Part shown: one piece after another, positions 23,528-30,786 of the stretch
Position numbering within the stretch: position 1 is the first letter of the stretch
How the letters are laid out: every line of letters starts with the position of its first letter
Source: Alistipes sp.
GTDB taxonomy: Bacteria > Bacteroidota > Bacteroidia > Bacteroidales > Rikenellaceae
Direction: 5' to 3'
Length of the DNA stretch: 41,227 nt
NCBI GenBank assembly: GCA_017555695.1
Contig: JAFZFX010000040.1
Span: forward strand, 1-41,227
Translations under genes and position numbers: made by a program
The notes under the pieces: generated by a model
What the model saw: only the letters and a program-made list of their open reading frames with translations
Database searches by the model: none
What the model was told of the DNA's origin: nothing

Positions 23528-23643
23528 ATTGTCAAACAATGCTCTTTTGGCATCCTGCTGGTCCTTGAAATCCTCATTTACATCTGTAAACTGCGGTTTC
23601 TCGAACTTCGTCAGGCTTCAAAATAGCTATTGTTATACAATTT
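23526..23643 (+). repeat. 118-bp palindromic element, copy 1 (after pgk)
   Basis: Outer arms AAATTGTCAAACAATGCT and AGCTATTGTTATACAATTT are inverse complements with few mismatches. The centre is TTTAC-ATCT-GTAAA (near 23577-23591), flanked by GAAATCCTCA and CTGCGGTTTC. The left end overlaps the pgk TAA. A relative with the same plan lies at 40882-41000. Confidence 0.8.
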
Positions 23644-23701
23644 ATCGTTAGGGTAGTTTCCCTCACGATAAATGAATTTTCGAGATACATTATAAAATTC
23701 C

Positions 23702-23730
23702 AAAGGGTCGAGTCGCTCGGCCCTTTATTT
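23702..23730 (+). terminator. pgk terminator
   Basis: AAAGGGTCGAG (23702-23712) pairs with CTCGGCCCTTT (23716-23726), one G-U pair, then TTTATTT. Confidence 0.75.
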
Positions 23731-23750
23731 GATTAGAATGGTAAAGTGAT

Positions 23751-25781
23751 ATGAAAAAGATTTTATTAACCATTTCAACTATTGCGTTTATGGCAAGTTG
23801 CAATACTGCGGTCAAGGAGCAGACTCCTGCTATCGACCCCGCCAACTTCGACGAGAGCGTGGCTCTCGCAGACGACTTCTATCAGCACGCTACAGGTGGC
23901 TGGCAGAAGAACAACCCCCTGAAGCCCGAGTTTGCCCGCTACGGCACATTCGATGTGTTGCGTGAGAACAACGAGATTCGCTTGAACGACCTCTTCGCCG
24001 CGATGACCAAGTCTCAGGCCGAGCGTGGCAGCGTCGAGCAGAAGATCTCTGACCTCTACACTATGGGTCTTGACTCTGTACGCCTCAATCAGGAGGGCAT
24101 CACTCCCGTCAAGAACGATGTAAACCAGATTATGGCTCTCAATAACCTCACCGAGGTGGCTGTGGCTGTGGCTCGCATCCACACCGCTGCGGGTAACCCC
24201 CTCTTCAGTATGGGCGTGAGCGCCGACCTGATGAACAGCACCATCAACGCCCTCTACGCCGAGCAGGCTGGTTTGGGTATGGGTAACCGCGACTACTACT
24301 TCGGCGACGAGAACGAGGCCAAGCGCAAGGGCTACACCGAGTGGCTCACCAAGTCTTTCGAGATTTACGGTGCCGCCGATGCTGCCGCTTTGGCCGAGGA
24401 TGTGATGGCCTTCGAGAGCAAGATGGCCGAGAAGTTCCGCAACAATGTACAGTTGCGCGATGTTGAGGCTAACTACAACCCTATGGCTATGGCCGACTTC
24501 ATCAAGCGCTATGGCGCCTTCGATTGGGATATCTACTTCAGCGAGATGGGCATCGCCAAGCCCGAGACCATCATCGTGGGTCAGCCCGAGGTGTTGGATG
24601 CTGTCAATTCGCTGCTCAAGAGCGAGAAACTCTCTACCATCAAGAACTATTTGGCTGCCAGCGTACTGCGTAGCGCCGCAGGCTTCGTGGGTGACGACCT
24701 CTATGCCGCACACTTCGAGTTCTTTGGTCGCTTGATGTCGGGTCAGCAGGAGATGCGTCCCCGCTGGAAGCGCGCTATGGCTGTGCCCAACGGCATCTTG
24801 AGCGAGGCTGTGGGTGAGATTTATGTGCAGAAGTACTTCCCCGAGAGCGACAAGCAGCGTATGACCGATATGGTCAAGAACCTGCAGGTGGCTTTGGGTC
24901 AGCATATCGACGCTCTGGAGTGGATGTCTGACGCCACAAAGGCCAAGGCTCACGAGAAGCTCGCTTCGTTCACCGTGAAGATTGGCTACCCCGACAAGTG
25001 GAAGGACTACTCTACACTCTCAATCGACCCCAAGCAGTCATATTGGGAGAATATGAAGCGTGCCAACAGCTGGTACACACGCGACAACATCTCGAAGTTG
25101 GGCAAGGAGGTAGATCGTGACGAGTGGTTTATGTCACCCCAGACCGTGAACGCCTACTACAACCCCACAACAAACGAGATTTGCTTCCCCGCGGCTATCC
25201 TTCAGCCCCCGTTCTACAACTCTGCGGCTGACGATGCTGTGAACTATGGTGCTATCGGCGTTGTTATCGGCCACGAGATGACTCACGGCTTCGACGACCA
25301 GGGTCGCCAGTTCGATAAGGATGGCAATATGAACAACTGGTGGACAGACGAGGATGCCGTAGCCTTCCAGAGCCGCACCGATGTGTTGGTTGAGCAGTTC
25401 AACAAGGTGGAGATTCTCCCCGCCAAGGATGACCAGCCCGCGCTTATGGCCGATGGTAAGCTCTCACTCGGTGAGAACATCGCCGACCAGGGTGGTCTGC
25501 GCGTTGCCTACACAGCTCTGCAGAACTCGTTTGGTGGCAACAAGCCCGAGCCTATCGATGGCTTCACTGCCGAGCAGCGTTTCTACCTCTCGTATGCCAC
25601 AATCTGGGGTCAGAACATCCGCGACGAGGAGGCTGCACGCCTCACCAAGGTAGATGTTCACTCGTTGGGTAAGAACCGTGTGAATGTGACTCTTCGCAAC
25701 ATCGCCGAGTTCTACGAGGCATTCGGCGTTACCGAGGGAAAGATGTATCTGCCCGAGCAGGAGCGCATTATCATTTGGTAG
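23751..25781 (+). CDS. M13 (neprilysin/PepO) family metallopeptidase lipoprotein
   Basis: 676-aa zinc endopeptidase of family M13, which cleaves oligopeptides of limited size. The lipoprotein signal MKKILLTISTIAFMASC gives lipidated Cys17. The zinc motif HEMTH is at 508-512 (GVVIGHEMTHGFDDQG), with third ligand Glu575 in GENIADQGG. The substrate-binding NAYYNPTTNEICFPAAIL (about 467-484) is typical of the family. Full length for M13. It stands alone after the pgk terminator and ends at a 15-bp terminator stem. Together with the S46 enzyme it indicates peptide use in the periplasm or at the surface. Confidence 0.95.
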   Translation: MKKILLTISTIAFMASCNTAVKEQTPAIDPANFDESVALADDFYQHATGGWQKNNPLKPEFARYGTFDVLRENNEIRLNDLFAAMTKSQAERGSVEQKISDLYTMGLDSVRLNQEGITPVKNDVNQIMALNNLTEVAVAVARIHTAAGNPLFSMGVSADLMNSTINALYAEQAGLGMGNRDYYFGDENEAKRKGYTEWLTKSFEIYGAADAAALAEDVMAFESKMAEKFRNNVQLRDVEANYNPMAMADFIKRYGAFDWDIYFSEMGIAKPETIIVGQPEVLDAVNSLLKSEKLSTIKNYLAASVLRSAAGFVGDDLYAAHFEFFGRLMSGQQEMRPRWKRAMAVPNGILSEAVGEIYVQKYFPESDKQRMTDMVKNLQVALGQHIDALEWMSDATKAKAHEKLASFTVKIGYPDKWKDYSTLSIDPKQSYWENMKRANSWYTRDNISKLGKEVDRDEWFMSPQTVNAYYNPTTNEICFPAAILQPPFYNSAADDAVNYGAIGVVIGHEMTHGFDDQGRQFDKDGNMNNWWTDEDAVAFQSRTDVLVEQFNKVEILPAKDDQPALMADGKLSLGENIADQGGLRVAYTALQNSFGGNKPEPIDGFTAEQRFYLSYATIWGQNIRDEEAARLTKVDVHSLGKNRVNVTLRNIAEFYEAFGVTEGKMYLPEQERIIIW

Positions 25782-25804
25782 CGATTGCTATATAATTAAA
25801 GGTA

Positions 25805-25845
25805 AAAGTTAGCGTAATTTCGCAAAATTACGCTAACTTTGTTTA
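25805..25845 (+). terminator. Terminator of M13 peptidase gene
   Basis: AAAGTTAGCGTAATT (25805-25819) pairs perfectly with AATTACGCTAACTTT (25826-25840), followed by GTTTATG. Confidence 0.8.
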
Positions 25846-25861
25846 TGAAATACCCATTTCG

Positions 25862-25982
25862 GGCTTGCTCCCAACTGAGGGGTGAGATTCCCACGCATTT
25901 TTTTTGCTTGTCATTACGAGGAGGGTCGAGCCCTACGCGGTAATCTCAAAAAAAAATGCTCGGAATGACATTCGTGCAAGCC
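25862..25982. repeat. Nested palindrome containing a hairpin module
   Basis: Three inverted-repeat layers share one centre: GGCTTGC (25862-25868)/GCAAGCC (25976-25982); an arm with ATTCCCACGCATTTTTTTT against AAAAAAAAATGCTCGGAAT; and the inner module GTCATTACGAGGAGGGTCGAGCCCTACGCGGTAATCTC (25910-25947), split here only for reading. Confidence 0.7.
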
Positions 25983-26019
25983 TAAAGTGTTTATGAAAAC
26001 CTAATAAAAATCTTCGTTT

Positions 26020-26856
26020 ATGACACAGAAAAAGACCGTAGCACTCATTTACGACTTCGACGGCACTCTCTCGCCAGGCAATATGCAGGAGTACGACTTC
26101 ATCCCCGCCGTGGGCAAGAGCAACCGCGAGTTCTGGACCGACGCCAATGTGCTGGCCGAGACCCAGGATGCCGACCCCGTGCTGGCCTATATGGCCCGTA
26201 TGATTCAGGAGGCGCAGAGCAAAGGTCTTTCGCTGCGTCGCGAGGCGTTCCAGGAGTCGGGCCGCAATGTCCGCTACTACAAGGGCGTCGAGGAGTGGTT
26301 TGCCCGTATGAACCGCTACGCCGATGAGCGTGGCCTACGACTGTTGCACTATGTCAATTCGTCGGGTATGAAGGAGATTATCGAGGGCACAACCATCGCC
26401 CACGAGTTCAAGCACATCTACGCCTGCTCGTTCCTCTACAATGTCGATGGCATAGCCTACTGGCCCGCCGTGGCGGTCAATTATACCAACAAGACGCAGT
26501 TCATCTTCAAGATTAACAAGGGCGTCGAGTCGGTCTATGATACTCACCTCGTGAATACATATATGGAGGAGGAGAGTCGTCCCGTGCCCTTCAAGCGTAT
26601 GATTTATGTGGGCGACGGAACCACCGACATCCCCTGTATGCGTCTGGTGAAGAACTACGGAGGTCACTCCATAGCCGTCTATAACCCCGAGGACGAGGGC
26701 AAGCGCAAGGATATGAACACGCTGATTCGTGACAACCGCGTGAACTATGTCTGCGCCGCCGACTACACCTTAGACTCCGAGATTGACCGAGTTGTCAAGC
26801 GCATCATCGACAAGATTGCCGCCGATGTCGTACTCGAAGAGCTCAAGACTTTTTAA
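26020..26856 (+). CDS. HAD-superfamily phosphatase
   Basis: 278-aa haloacid dehalogenase-fold hydrolase. Motif I is DFDGTL with the nucleophile Asp12 and the acid/base Asp14; a VNSSG motif II lies near residue 113; motif IV is YVGDGTTDIPCM at about 196-207. A helical cap lies between motifs I and II, as in phosphoserine-phosphatase-like members. Substrate unknown, a small phosphorylated metabolite being likely. It is the first of three closely spaced plus-strand genes (gaps of 10 and 37 nt). Confidence 0.88.
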   Translation: MTQKKTVALIYDFDGTLSPGNMQEYDFIPAVGKSNREFWTDANVLAETQDADPVLAYMARMIQEAQSKGLSLRREAFQESGRNVRYYKGVEEWFARMNRYADERGLRLLHYVNSSGMKEIIEGTTIAHEFKHIYACSFLYNVDGIAYWPAVAVNYTNKTQFIFKINKGVESVYDTHLVNTYMEEESRPVPFKRMIYVGDGTTDIPCMRLVKNYGGHSIAVYNPEDEGKRKDMNTLIRDNRVNYVCAADYTLDSEIDRVVKRIIDKIAADVVLEELKTF

Positions 26857-26866
26857 TTCATAGATA

Positions 26867-27235
26867 ATGAAAGCATTATACACCGTTCTGCTGCTGGTCA
26901 TCTCCAATGTTTTTATGACCTTTGCGTGGTATGGCCACCTGAAACTGCAGCAGATGAAACTCATATCATCGTGGCCTCTGTGGCTGGTGATAATCTTTTC
27001 GTGGGGTATCGCTCTGGCCGAGTATGCGTGTCAGATTCCCGCTAACCGCATAGGCTTCCTCGGCAACGGAGGTCCCTTCACGCTGATGCAGCTGAAGGTT
27101 ATGCAGGAGGTTATCACGCTGATAATCTTCACACTCTTCACCACCATCTTCTTCCGTGGCGAGAGTCTGCAGTGGAACCACTTTGCCGCCTTTGCCTGCC
27201 TGATTATGGCCGTTTACTTTGTCTTTATGAAGTAG
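26867..27235 (+). CDS. DUF486 (DMT-superfamily) membrane protein
   Basis: 122-aa inner-membrane protein with four predicted helices (about 3-22, 34-52, 74-95, 103-121). The pattern AWYGHLK, ALAEYACQIPANRIG and FTLMQLKVMQEVITL identifies the DUF486 family, small relatives of EmrE/DMT transporters. Transport function is inferred from the superfamily; no substrate is known. It follows the HAD gene by 10 nt, so the two are translated from one transcript. Confidence 0.88.
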   Translation: MKALYTVLLLVISNVFMTFAWYGHLKLQQMKLISSWPLWLVIIFSWGIALAEYACQIPANRIGFLGNGGPFTLMQLKVMQEVITLIIFTLFTTIFFRGESLQWNHFAAFACLIMAVYFVFMK

Positions 27236-27272
27236 CCGCCCGATCATAAGAACCCTTTTTGCTTTGCCGAGA

Positions 27273-28430
27273 ATGACTGCCGAAGAGCGTGATATACTTC
27301 TGCGCGAGGATGTCCTTGCCGCCATCGATGCCGCCATCGAGCGAGATGCCGTACGCATTGCGCTGGATAGCCGTATCCCCCACGCCCGTGAGGTAGCCAC
27401 ACAGGTGAAGTATCTGCAACGAGCCAAGAGCAAACTGCCGCGTATGTATGCGGCACGCTGCATCATCCCGCCCCGAGCCTTCGAGCAGTCGTCGAGCGAG
27501 CAGTGTGCAGCCGCCAAGCAACTCAAGGGTCGCTCACTGCTGGATTTGACCTGCGGATTGGGTGTCGATGCCGCCTCGCTGGCGCAGTCGTTTGAGAGGG
27601 TGGTGGCGTTGGAGCGTGACGAGGTGCTGGCATCCATCACGCGCGAGAATCTGCGCCGTCAGGGTATTAAGAATGTCGAGGTGGTGAACGCCTCGGCCGA
27701 GGAGTACCTGGCCACCTGCACCGACCATTTTGACTGGCTCTATGCTGACCCCGACCGCCGTACGGCCGATGGGCGCCGAGTGGTAAGGTTGGAGGATTGC
27801 TCACCCAATATGCTGGCCATATGGAGCGATGTGAAGCGCGTGGCCGAGTGCGTGGCGATAAAGAATTCGCCCCTGTTTGATGTCGATGAGGCCTTCCGCC
27901 TCTTTGGTGACTGCCGCGTGGAGGTGGTGTCGATGGGTGGCGAGTGCAAGGAGGTGATGATATATGTCGATGGTAGCAGCCCCACTTTGGCTGCCGAGAG
28001 CGTTGGCGGAGAACGATACGAGGTGAGCCGTGCCGAGGCGCTGGCCGCCGAGCCTATGGTGGGCGACTTTGCGGAGCGAATGGGTGATTATAACTACCTG
28101 ATTATCCCCGATGTAGCGCTTCAGAAGGCGCGCCTTGTAGTGTCGGCGCTGCGTGGTAAGGCCGATGTCTGGAGCAATAACTCCTTCGGATTTGCTGTCG
28201 AGCCCGTCGAGGGTCTGCTTGGCCGCACCGAGCGCATCAGCCGCATCGAGGAGTACGACCCCAAGCAACTCAAGCGCCAACTCAAAGGGCAGGGCGTCGA
28301 GATTATTATGCGCGACTTCCCCATCTCGCTCGACGATGTGCGCCGCAAATGCTCACTCCGCAGTGGCAACTCCCACCGCATAGCCCTCACCCGCATAGGT
28401 GGCAAGAACTATGTTGTGTGGTTAGGATAG
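27273..28430 (+). CDS. THUMP-like class I SAM-dependent methyltransferase
   Basis: 385-aa cytoplasmic protein with an N-terminal helical part, a Rossmann methyltransferase core and a C-terminal THUMP-like domain. The SAM-binding motif I is DLTCGLGVDAASLA (about 91-104), VVALERDE follows as motif II, and ADPDRR (about 158-163) takes the place of the catalytic motif IV. This arrangement is a Bacteroidetes family annotated as class I SAM methyltransferase with THUMP_like domain; an RNA substrate is plausible but unproven. The first ATG (27273) is used; a TTG three codons earlier is possible. It is the third gene of the HAD-DUF486 operon. Confidence 0.82.
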   Translation: MTAEERDILLREDVLAAIDAAIERDAVRIALDSRIPHAREVATQVKYLQRAKSKLPRMYAARCIIPPRAFEQSSSEQCAAAKQLKGRSLLDLTCGLGVDAASLAQSFERVVALERDEVLASITRENLRRQGIKNVEVVNASAEEYLATCTDHFDWLYADPDRRTADGRRVVRLEDCSPNMLAIWSDVKRVAECVAIKNSPLFDVDEAFRLFGDCRVEVVSMGGECKEVMIYVDGSSPTLAAESVGGERYEVSRAEALAAEPMVGDFAERMGDYNYLIIPDVALQKARLVVSALRGKADVWSNNSFGFAVEPVEGLLGRTERISRIEEYDPKQLKRQLKGQGVEIIMRDFPISLDDVRRKCSLRSGNSHRIALTRIGGKNYVVWLG

Positions 28431-28570
28431 GGTGATATTCCTAAATTCAAGATTCGAGATTCAAAATTCAAAATTGACACACTCCCTCCCCCCTAAAGGG
28501 TACTCCCTCTAGCTTAGAGGGAGAATTTTTTATTAATTCTAAAATCCAATTTTGAATTTTGAATTTCTTT

Positions 28571-28771
28571 GGTGCGAAGCCCATCCGCGGCAGGCAAGTT
28601 TTCGGGCAAAGGGCGGTGCGCAGACGGAGGGTTAAGAAACGGATAACTTTTCACGCAGTAAAAGCGCGTAGGCGTCCGTTTTACCGACGGCAAGCGCCGA
28701 CCCCGAAAACTTGTCACCGCGCAGGTTTTGGCTACCTTTTGCCTGCCAAAAGGTAGGACATCTAAGGTGTC
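28571..28771 (+). repeat. Structured ~200-bp dispersed repeat, copy 3 (divergent head)
   Basis: The core matches the other copies on the opposite strand, but the pseudoknot end has diverged with pairing kept. The upstream strand is GCAGG (28721-28725), the stem is CTACCTTTTG (28732-28741)/CAAAAGGTAG (28747-28756) and the loop is CCTGC (28742-28746), complementary to GCAGG. The end hairpin GACATC-TAA-GGTGTC (28757-28771) contains a T-G pair and is followed by TTTTATAG. This orientation is the one in which all pairs are canonical or G-U. Confidence 0.88.
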
Positions 28772-28923
28772 TTTTATAGAGAGGAACCATATCTCGCTAA
28801 TCAAACCTATCCCACAGCCGTAAAGGATTAATAAAAATTCCTCCTCTAAGCTAGAGGAGGTGGCACGAACAAAGTGAGTGACGGAGGAGTCTGTAAAATC
28901 AATTTTGAATTTTGCATTAAACA

Positions 28924-28954
28924 AAAAAGGTGTCCCGTCAAAGGACACCTTTTT
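28924..28954 (-). terminator. tpiA terminator
   Basis: AAAAAGGTGTCC (28924-28935) pairs perfectly with GGACACCTTTTT (28943-28954). A/T-runs on both sides make it potentially bidirectional. Confidence 0.88.
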
Positions 28955-28977
28955 CTATATATGCTAACCTCTATTGA

Positions 28978-29730
28978 TTAGAAGCCCTTGCCGATAGCGA
29001 GGAAGTCCTCAGCCTTCAAAGCAGCACCACCAATCAAACCACCGTCAACATCCTCCTTTGCGAAGATCTCGGCAGCGTTTGAGGGCTTGCAAGAACCACC
29101 ATAGAGGATGGGGCACTCAGCAGCAGCCTCACCAAACTTAGAAGCCAATACCTCACGGATGTAAGCGTGAATCTCCTGTGCCTGCTCGGCAGTAGCAGTC
29201 TCGCCAGTACCGATAGCCCAAACGGGCTCGTAAGCGATTACGAGGCTCTTGAACTGCTCCTCTGTGAGGTTGAATACTACCTCCTCGATCTGAGCCTTGC
29301 AAACATCGAAGTGCTTGCCAGCCTTGCGCTCGTCGAGGCTCTCACCTACACAGTAGATGGGCTTCAAACCGTTAGCGTAAGCCTGTGCCATCTTCTTGTT
29401 CAAAGTCTCTGAAGTCTCGCCGTAGTACTGACGACGCTCAGAGTGACCCAAGATAACATACTCGCAACCCAAAGCTGCAATCATTGAAGCTGCGATCTCG
29501 CCAGTGTAAGCACCCTTAGCCTCAGTAGCGCAGTCCTGTGCACCTACAGCGATGTCAGAACCCTTAACAGCCTCGATAACCTGTGAGAGGTGTGTGAAAG
29601 GAGGGCATACGATGAAGTTCACGCAAGAGCAAACCTCGCCACGACCAGCCACAACATTCTTTGCCAACTCAACGCCCTCAGCGGGGAGAGTGTTCATCTT
29701 CCAGTTACCTGCTACAATCTTCTTTCTCAT
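28978..29730 (-). CDS. tpiA: Triosephosphate isomerase
   Basis: 250-aa TIM-barrel enzyme interconverting dihydroxyacetone phosphate and glyceraldehyde 3-phosphate. Catalytic residues are all present: Lys11 in GNWKMN, His96 in LGHSERR and Glu168 in AYEPVWAIGTG. The phosphate-binding GGSCKP and GGAALK are near the C-terminus. Codon use is that of a highly expressed gene. It lies 35 nt downstream of the RhuM-Fic gene on the same strand. Confidence 0.97.
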   Translation of the reverse strand: MRKKIVAGNWKMNTLPAEGVELAKNVVAGRGEVCSCVNFIVCPPFTHLSQVIEAVKGSDIAVGAQDCATEAKGAYTGEIAASMIAALGCEYVILGHSERRQYYGETSETLNKKMAQAYANGLKPIYCVGESLDERKAGKHFDVCKAQIEEVVFNLTEEQFKSLVIAYEPVWAIGTGETATAEQAQEIHAYIREVLASKFGEAAAECPILYGGSCKPSNAAEIFAKEDVDGGLIGGAALKAEDFLAIGKGF

Positions 29731-29765
29731 TTTTCTTTAAGTTTTTATTATTTGTGTTTGTTATG

Positions 29766-30749
29766 TTAGTTTCGTTTGTTAATGAGATTAACAACCACCT
29801 TTGTCATTATATCCTTCTCCTCGGTACGGCTCTCTGCAATCATCAGCGTGAGAGCTACAAGGGTATTATTATCCAGAAGTCGTGAGCCATCTTCTCGGTA
29901 AAGAATTCCGTTCTGCTCCATAAACCACAAGAATAGGAATGCTGCTATGCGCTTATTGCCATCGCTGAACGAGTGGTTTTTCACCGTCAGATAGAGCAAG
30001 TTAGCTGCTTTCTCCTCGACACTTGGGTACAAGTCGCGACCTCCAAATGTTTGGTATATCGCACCCATTGTACTTCTGAACGAGGCATCTTTTTCGCGGG
30101 CAAACAAGTCGTTTGCACCAAATTTACTTTTCAGCATCTGCAATGCCTCCATCGCGTTCTCATAGGTTGCTTTGAAAGGCTCCTCGCAAGTGGTATCGCT
30201 AATCTCCAACTGCTGATAATCGTATCGATCGAGCGTATCAAGACCATAGGCGAAGTCGCTGATTACTCTTAACAGTCCAATTGCCTCATCGTGCGTGATA
30301 GTTTTGGCCGCCAAGACGCTACTCATTACAGAGATTGTCCGTTTGAGCTCTTCCAATTGCTCCTGTTTGGCATTGCGGTTTACGGCATAACCTTTTATTA
30401 AATACTCCTTGAGAACTCTGTTGGCCCAAATTCTAAATTGGGTACCTCGCAACGACTTTACTCGATAACCAACCGAGATGATAACATCGAGGTTGTAAAA
30501 TTTTATTTTTCGAGTAATAACTCTGCTTCCTTCGTTTTGAACTTGTAAGAAATCCTTACAAGTTGCCGACCGCTCCAATTCCCCCTCATTATATACATTG
30601 CGAATGTGCATAGTTATATTTTGAGGTCGTACCTGCAATAGATGCGCCATCTGCGCTTGCGATAACCACACAGTATCATTCTCTAAACGGACATCCAACT
30701 CCGTCTGTCCGTCAGAGGTCTGATATATGATTATTTCGCCTTTGTCCAT
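29766..30749 (-). CDS. RhuM-domain Fic/DOC family protein
   Basis: 327-aa protein combining an N-terminal RhuM (virulence-associated) domain, with the core YNLDVIISVGYRV (85-97) and GTQFRIWANRVLKEYLIKGY (102-121), and a C-terminal Fic fold with HSFSDGNKR at 259-267. Fic proteins usually transfer AMP using HxFxDGNGR. The Lys in place of the second Gly resembles Doc (HxFxxANKR), which phosphorylates EF-Tu, so the group transferred is uncertain. No adjacent antitoxin and no clear S/TxxxE(G/N) inhibitory motif were seen. Base composition and codon use look more AT-rich than lysS and tpiA on either side, which suggests acquisition by transfer into a housekeeping operon. Gaps are 37 nt to lysS and 35 nt to tpiA. 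Confidence 0.85.
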   Translation of the reverse strand: MDKGEIIIYQTSDGQTELDVRLENDTVWLSQAQMAHLLQVRPQNITMHIRNVYNEGELERSATCKDFLQVQNEGSRVITRKIKFYNLDVIISVGYRVKSLRGTQFRIWANRVLKEYLIKGYAVNRNAKQEQLEELKRTISVMSSVLAAKTITHDEAIGLLRVISDFAYGLDTLDRYDYQQLEISDTTCEEPFKATYENAMEALQMLKSKFGANDLFAREKDASFRSTMGAIYQTFGGRDLYPSVEEKAANLLYLTVKNHSFSDGNKRIAAFLFLWFMEQNGILYREDGSRLLDNNTLVALTLMIAESRTEEKDIMTKVVVNLINKRN

Positions 30750-30786
30750 AGCATATCTGTTTTTTGGACAGCCGATATAGGACTCC

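Larger units (their letters stand above)
28431..28977. repeat. Repeat-mosaic spacer between convergent genes
   Basis: No gene is supported. It holds AATTCAAAATT linkers (28440-28475, about 28545-28566, about 28895-28917), a CTCCCTCTA/TAGAGGGAG hairpin with CCCCTAAAGGG (about 28480-28525), the divergent copy 3 of the structured repeat (28571-28771), a TTATAGAGAGG..CCCACAGCCGTA module (28772-28822), a CCTCCTCTA/TAGAGGAGG hairpin near 28842-28862 and the tpiA terminator. Confidence 0.8.

Noticed and set aside
23775-24953. 392-codon minus-strand open frame opposite the M13 peptidase
   Set aside because: Same antisense composition effect; low-complexity His/Leu/Val-rich translation and no start signal.
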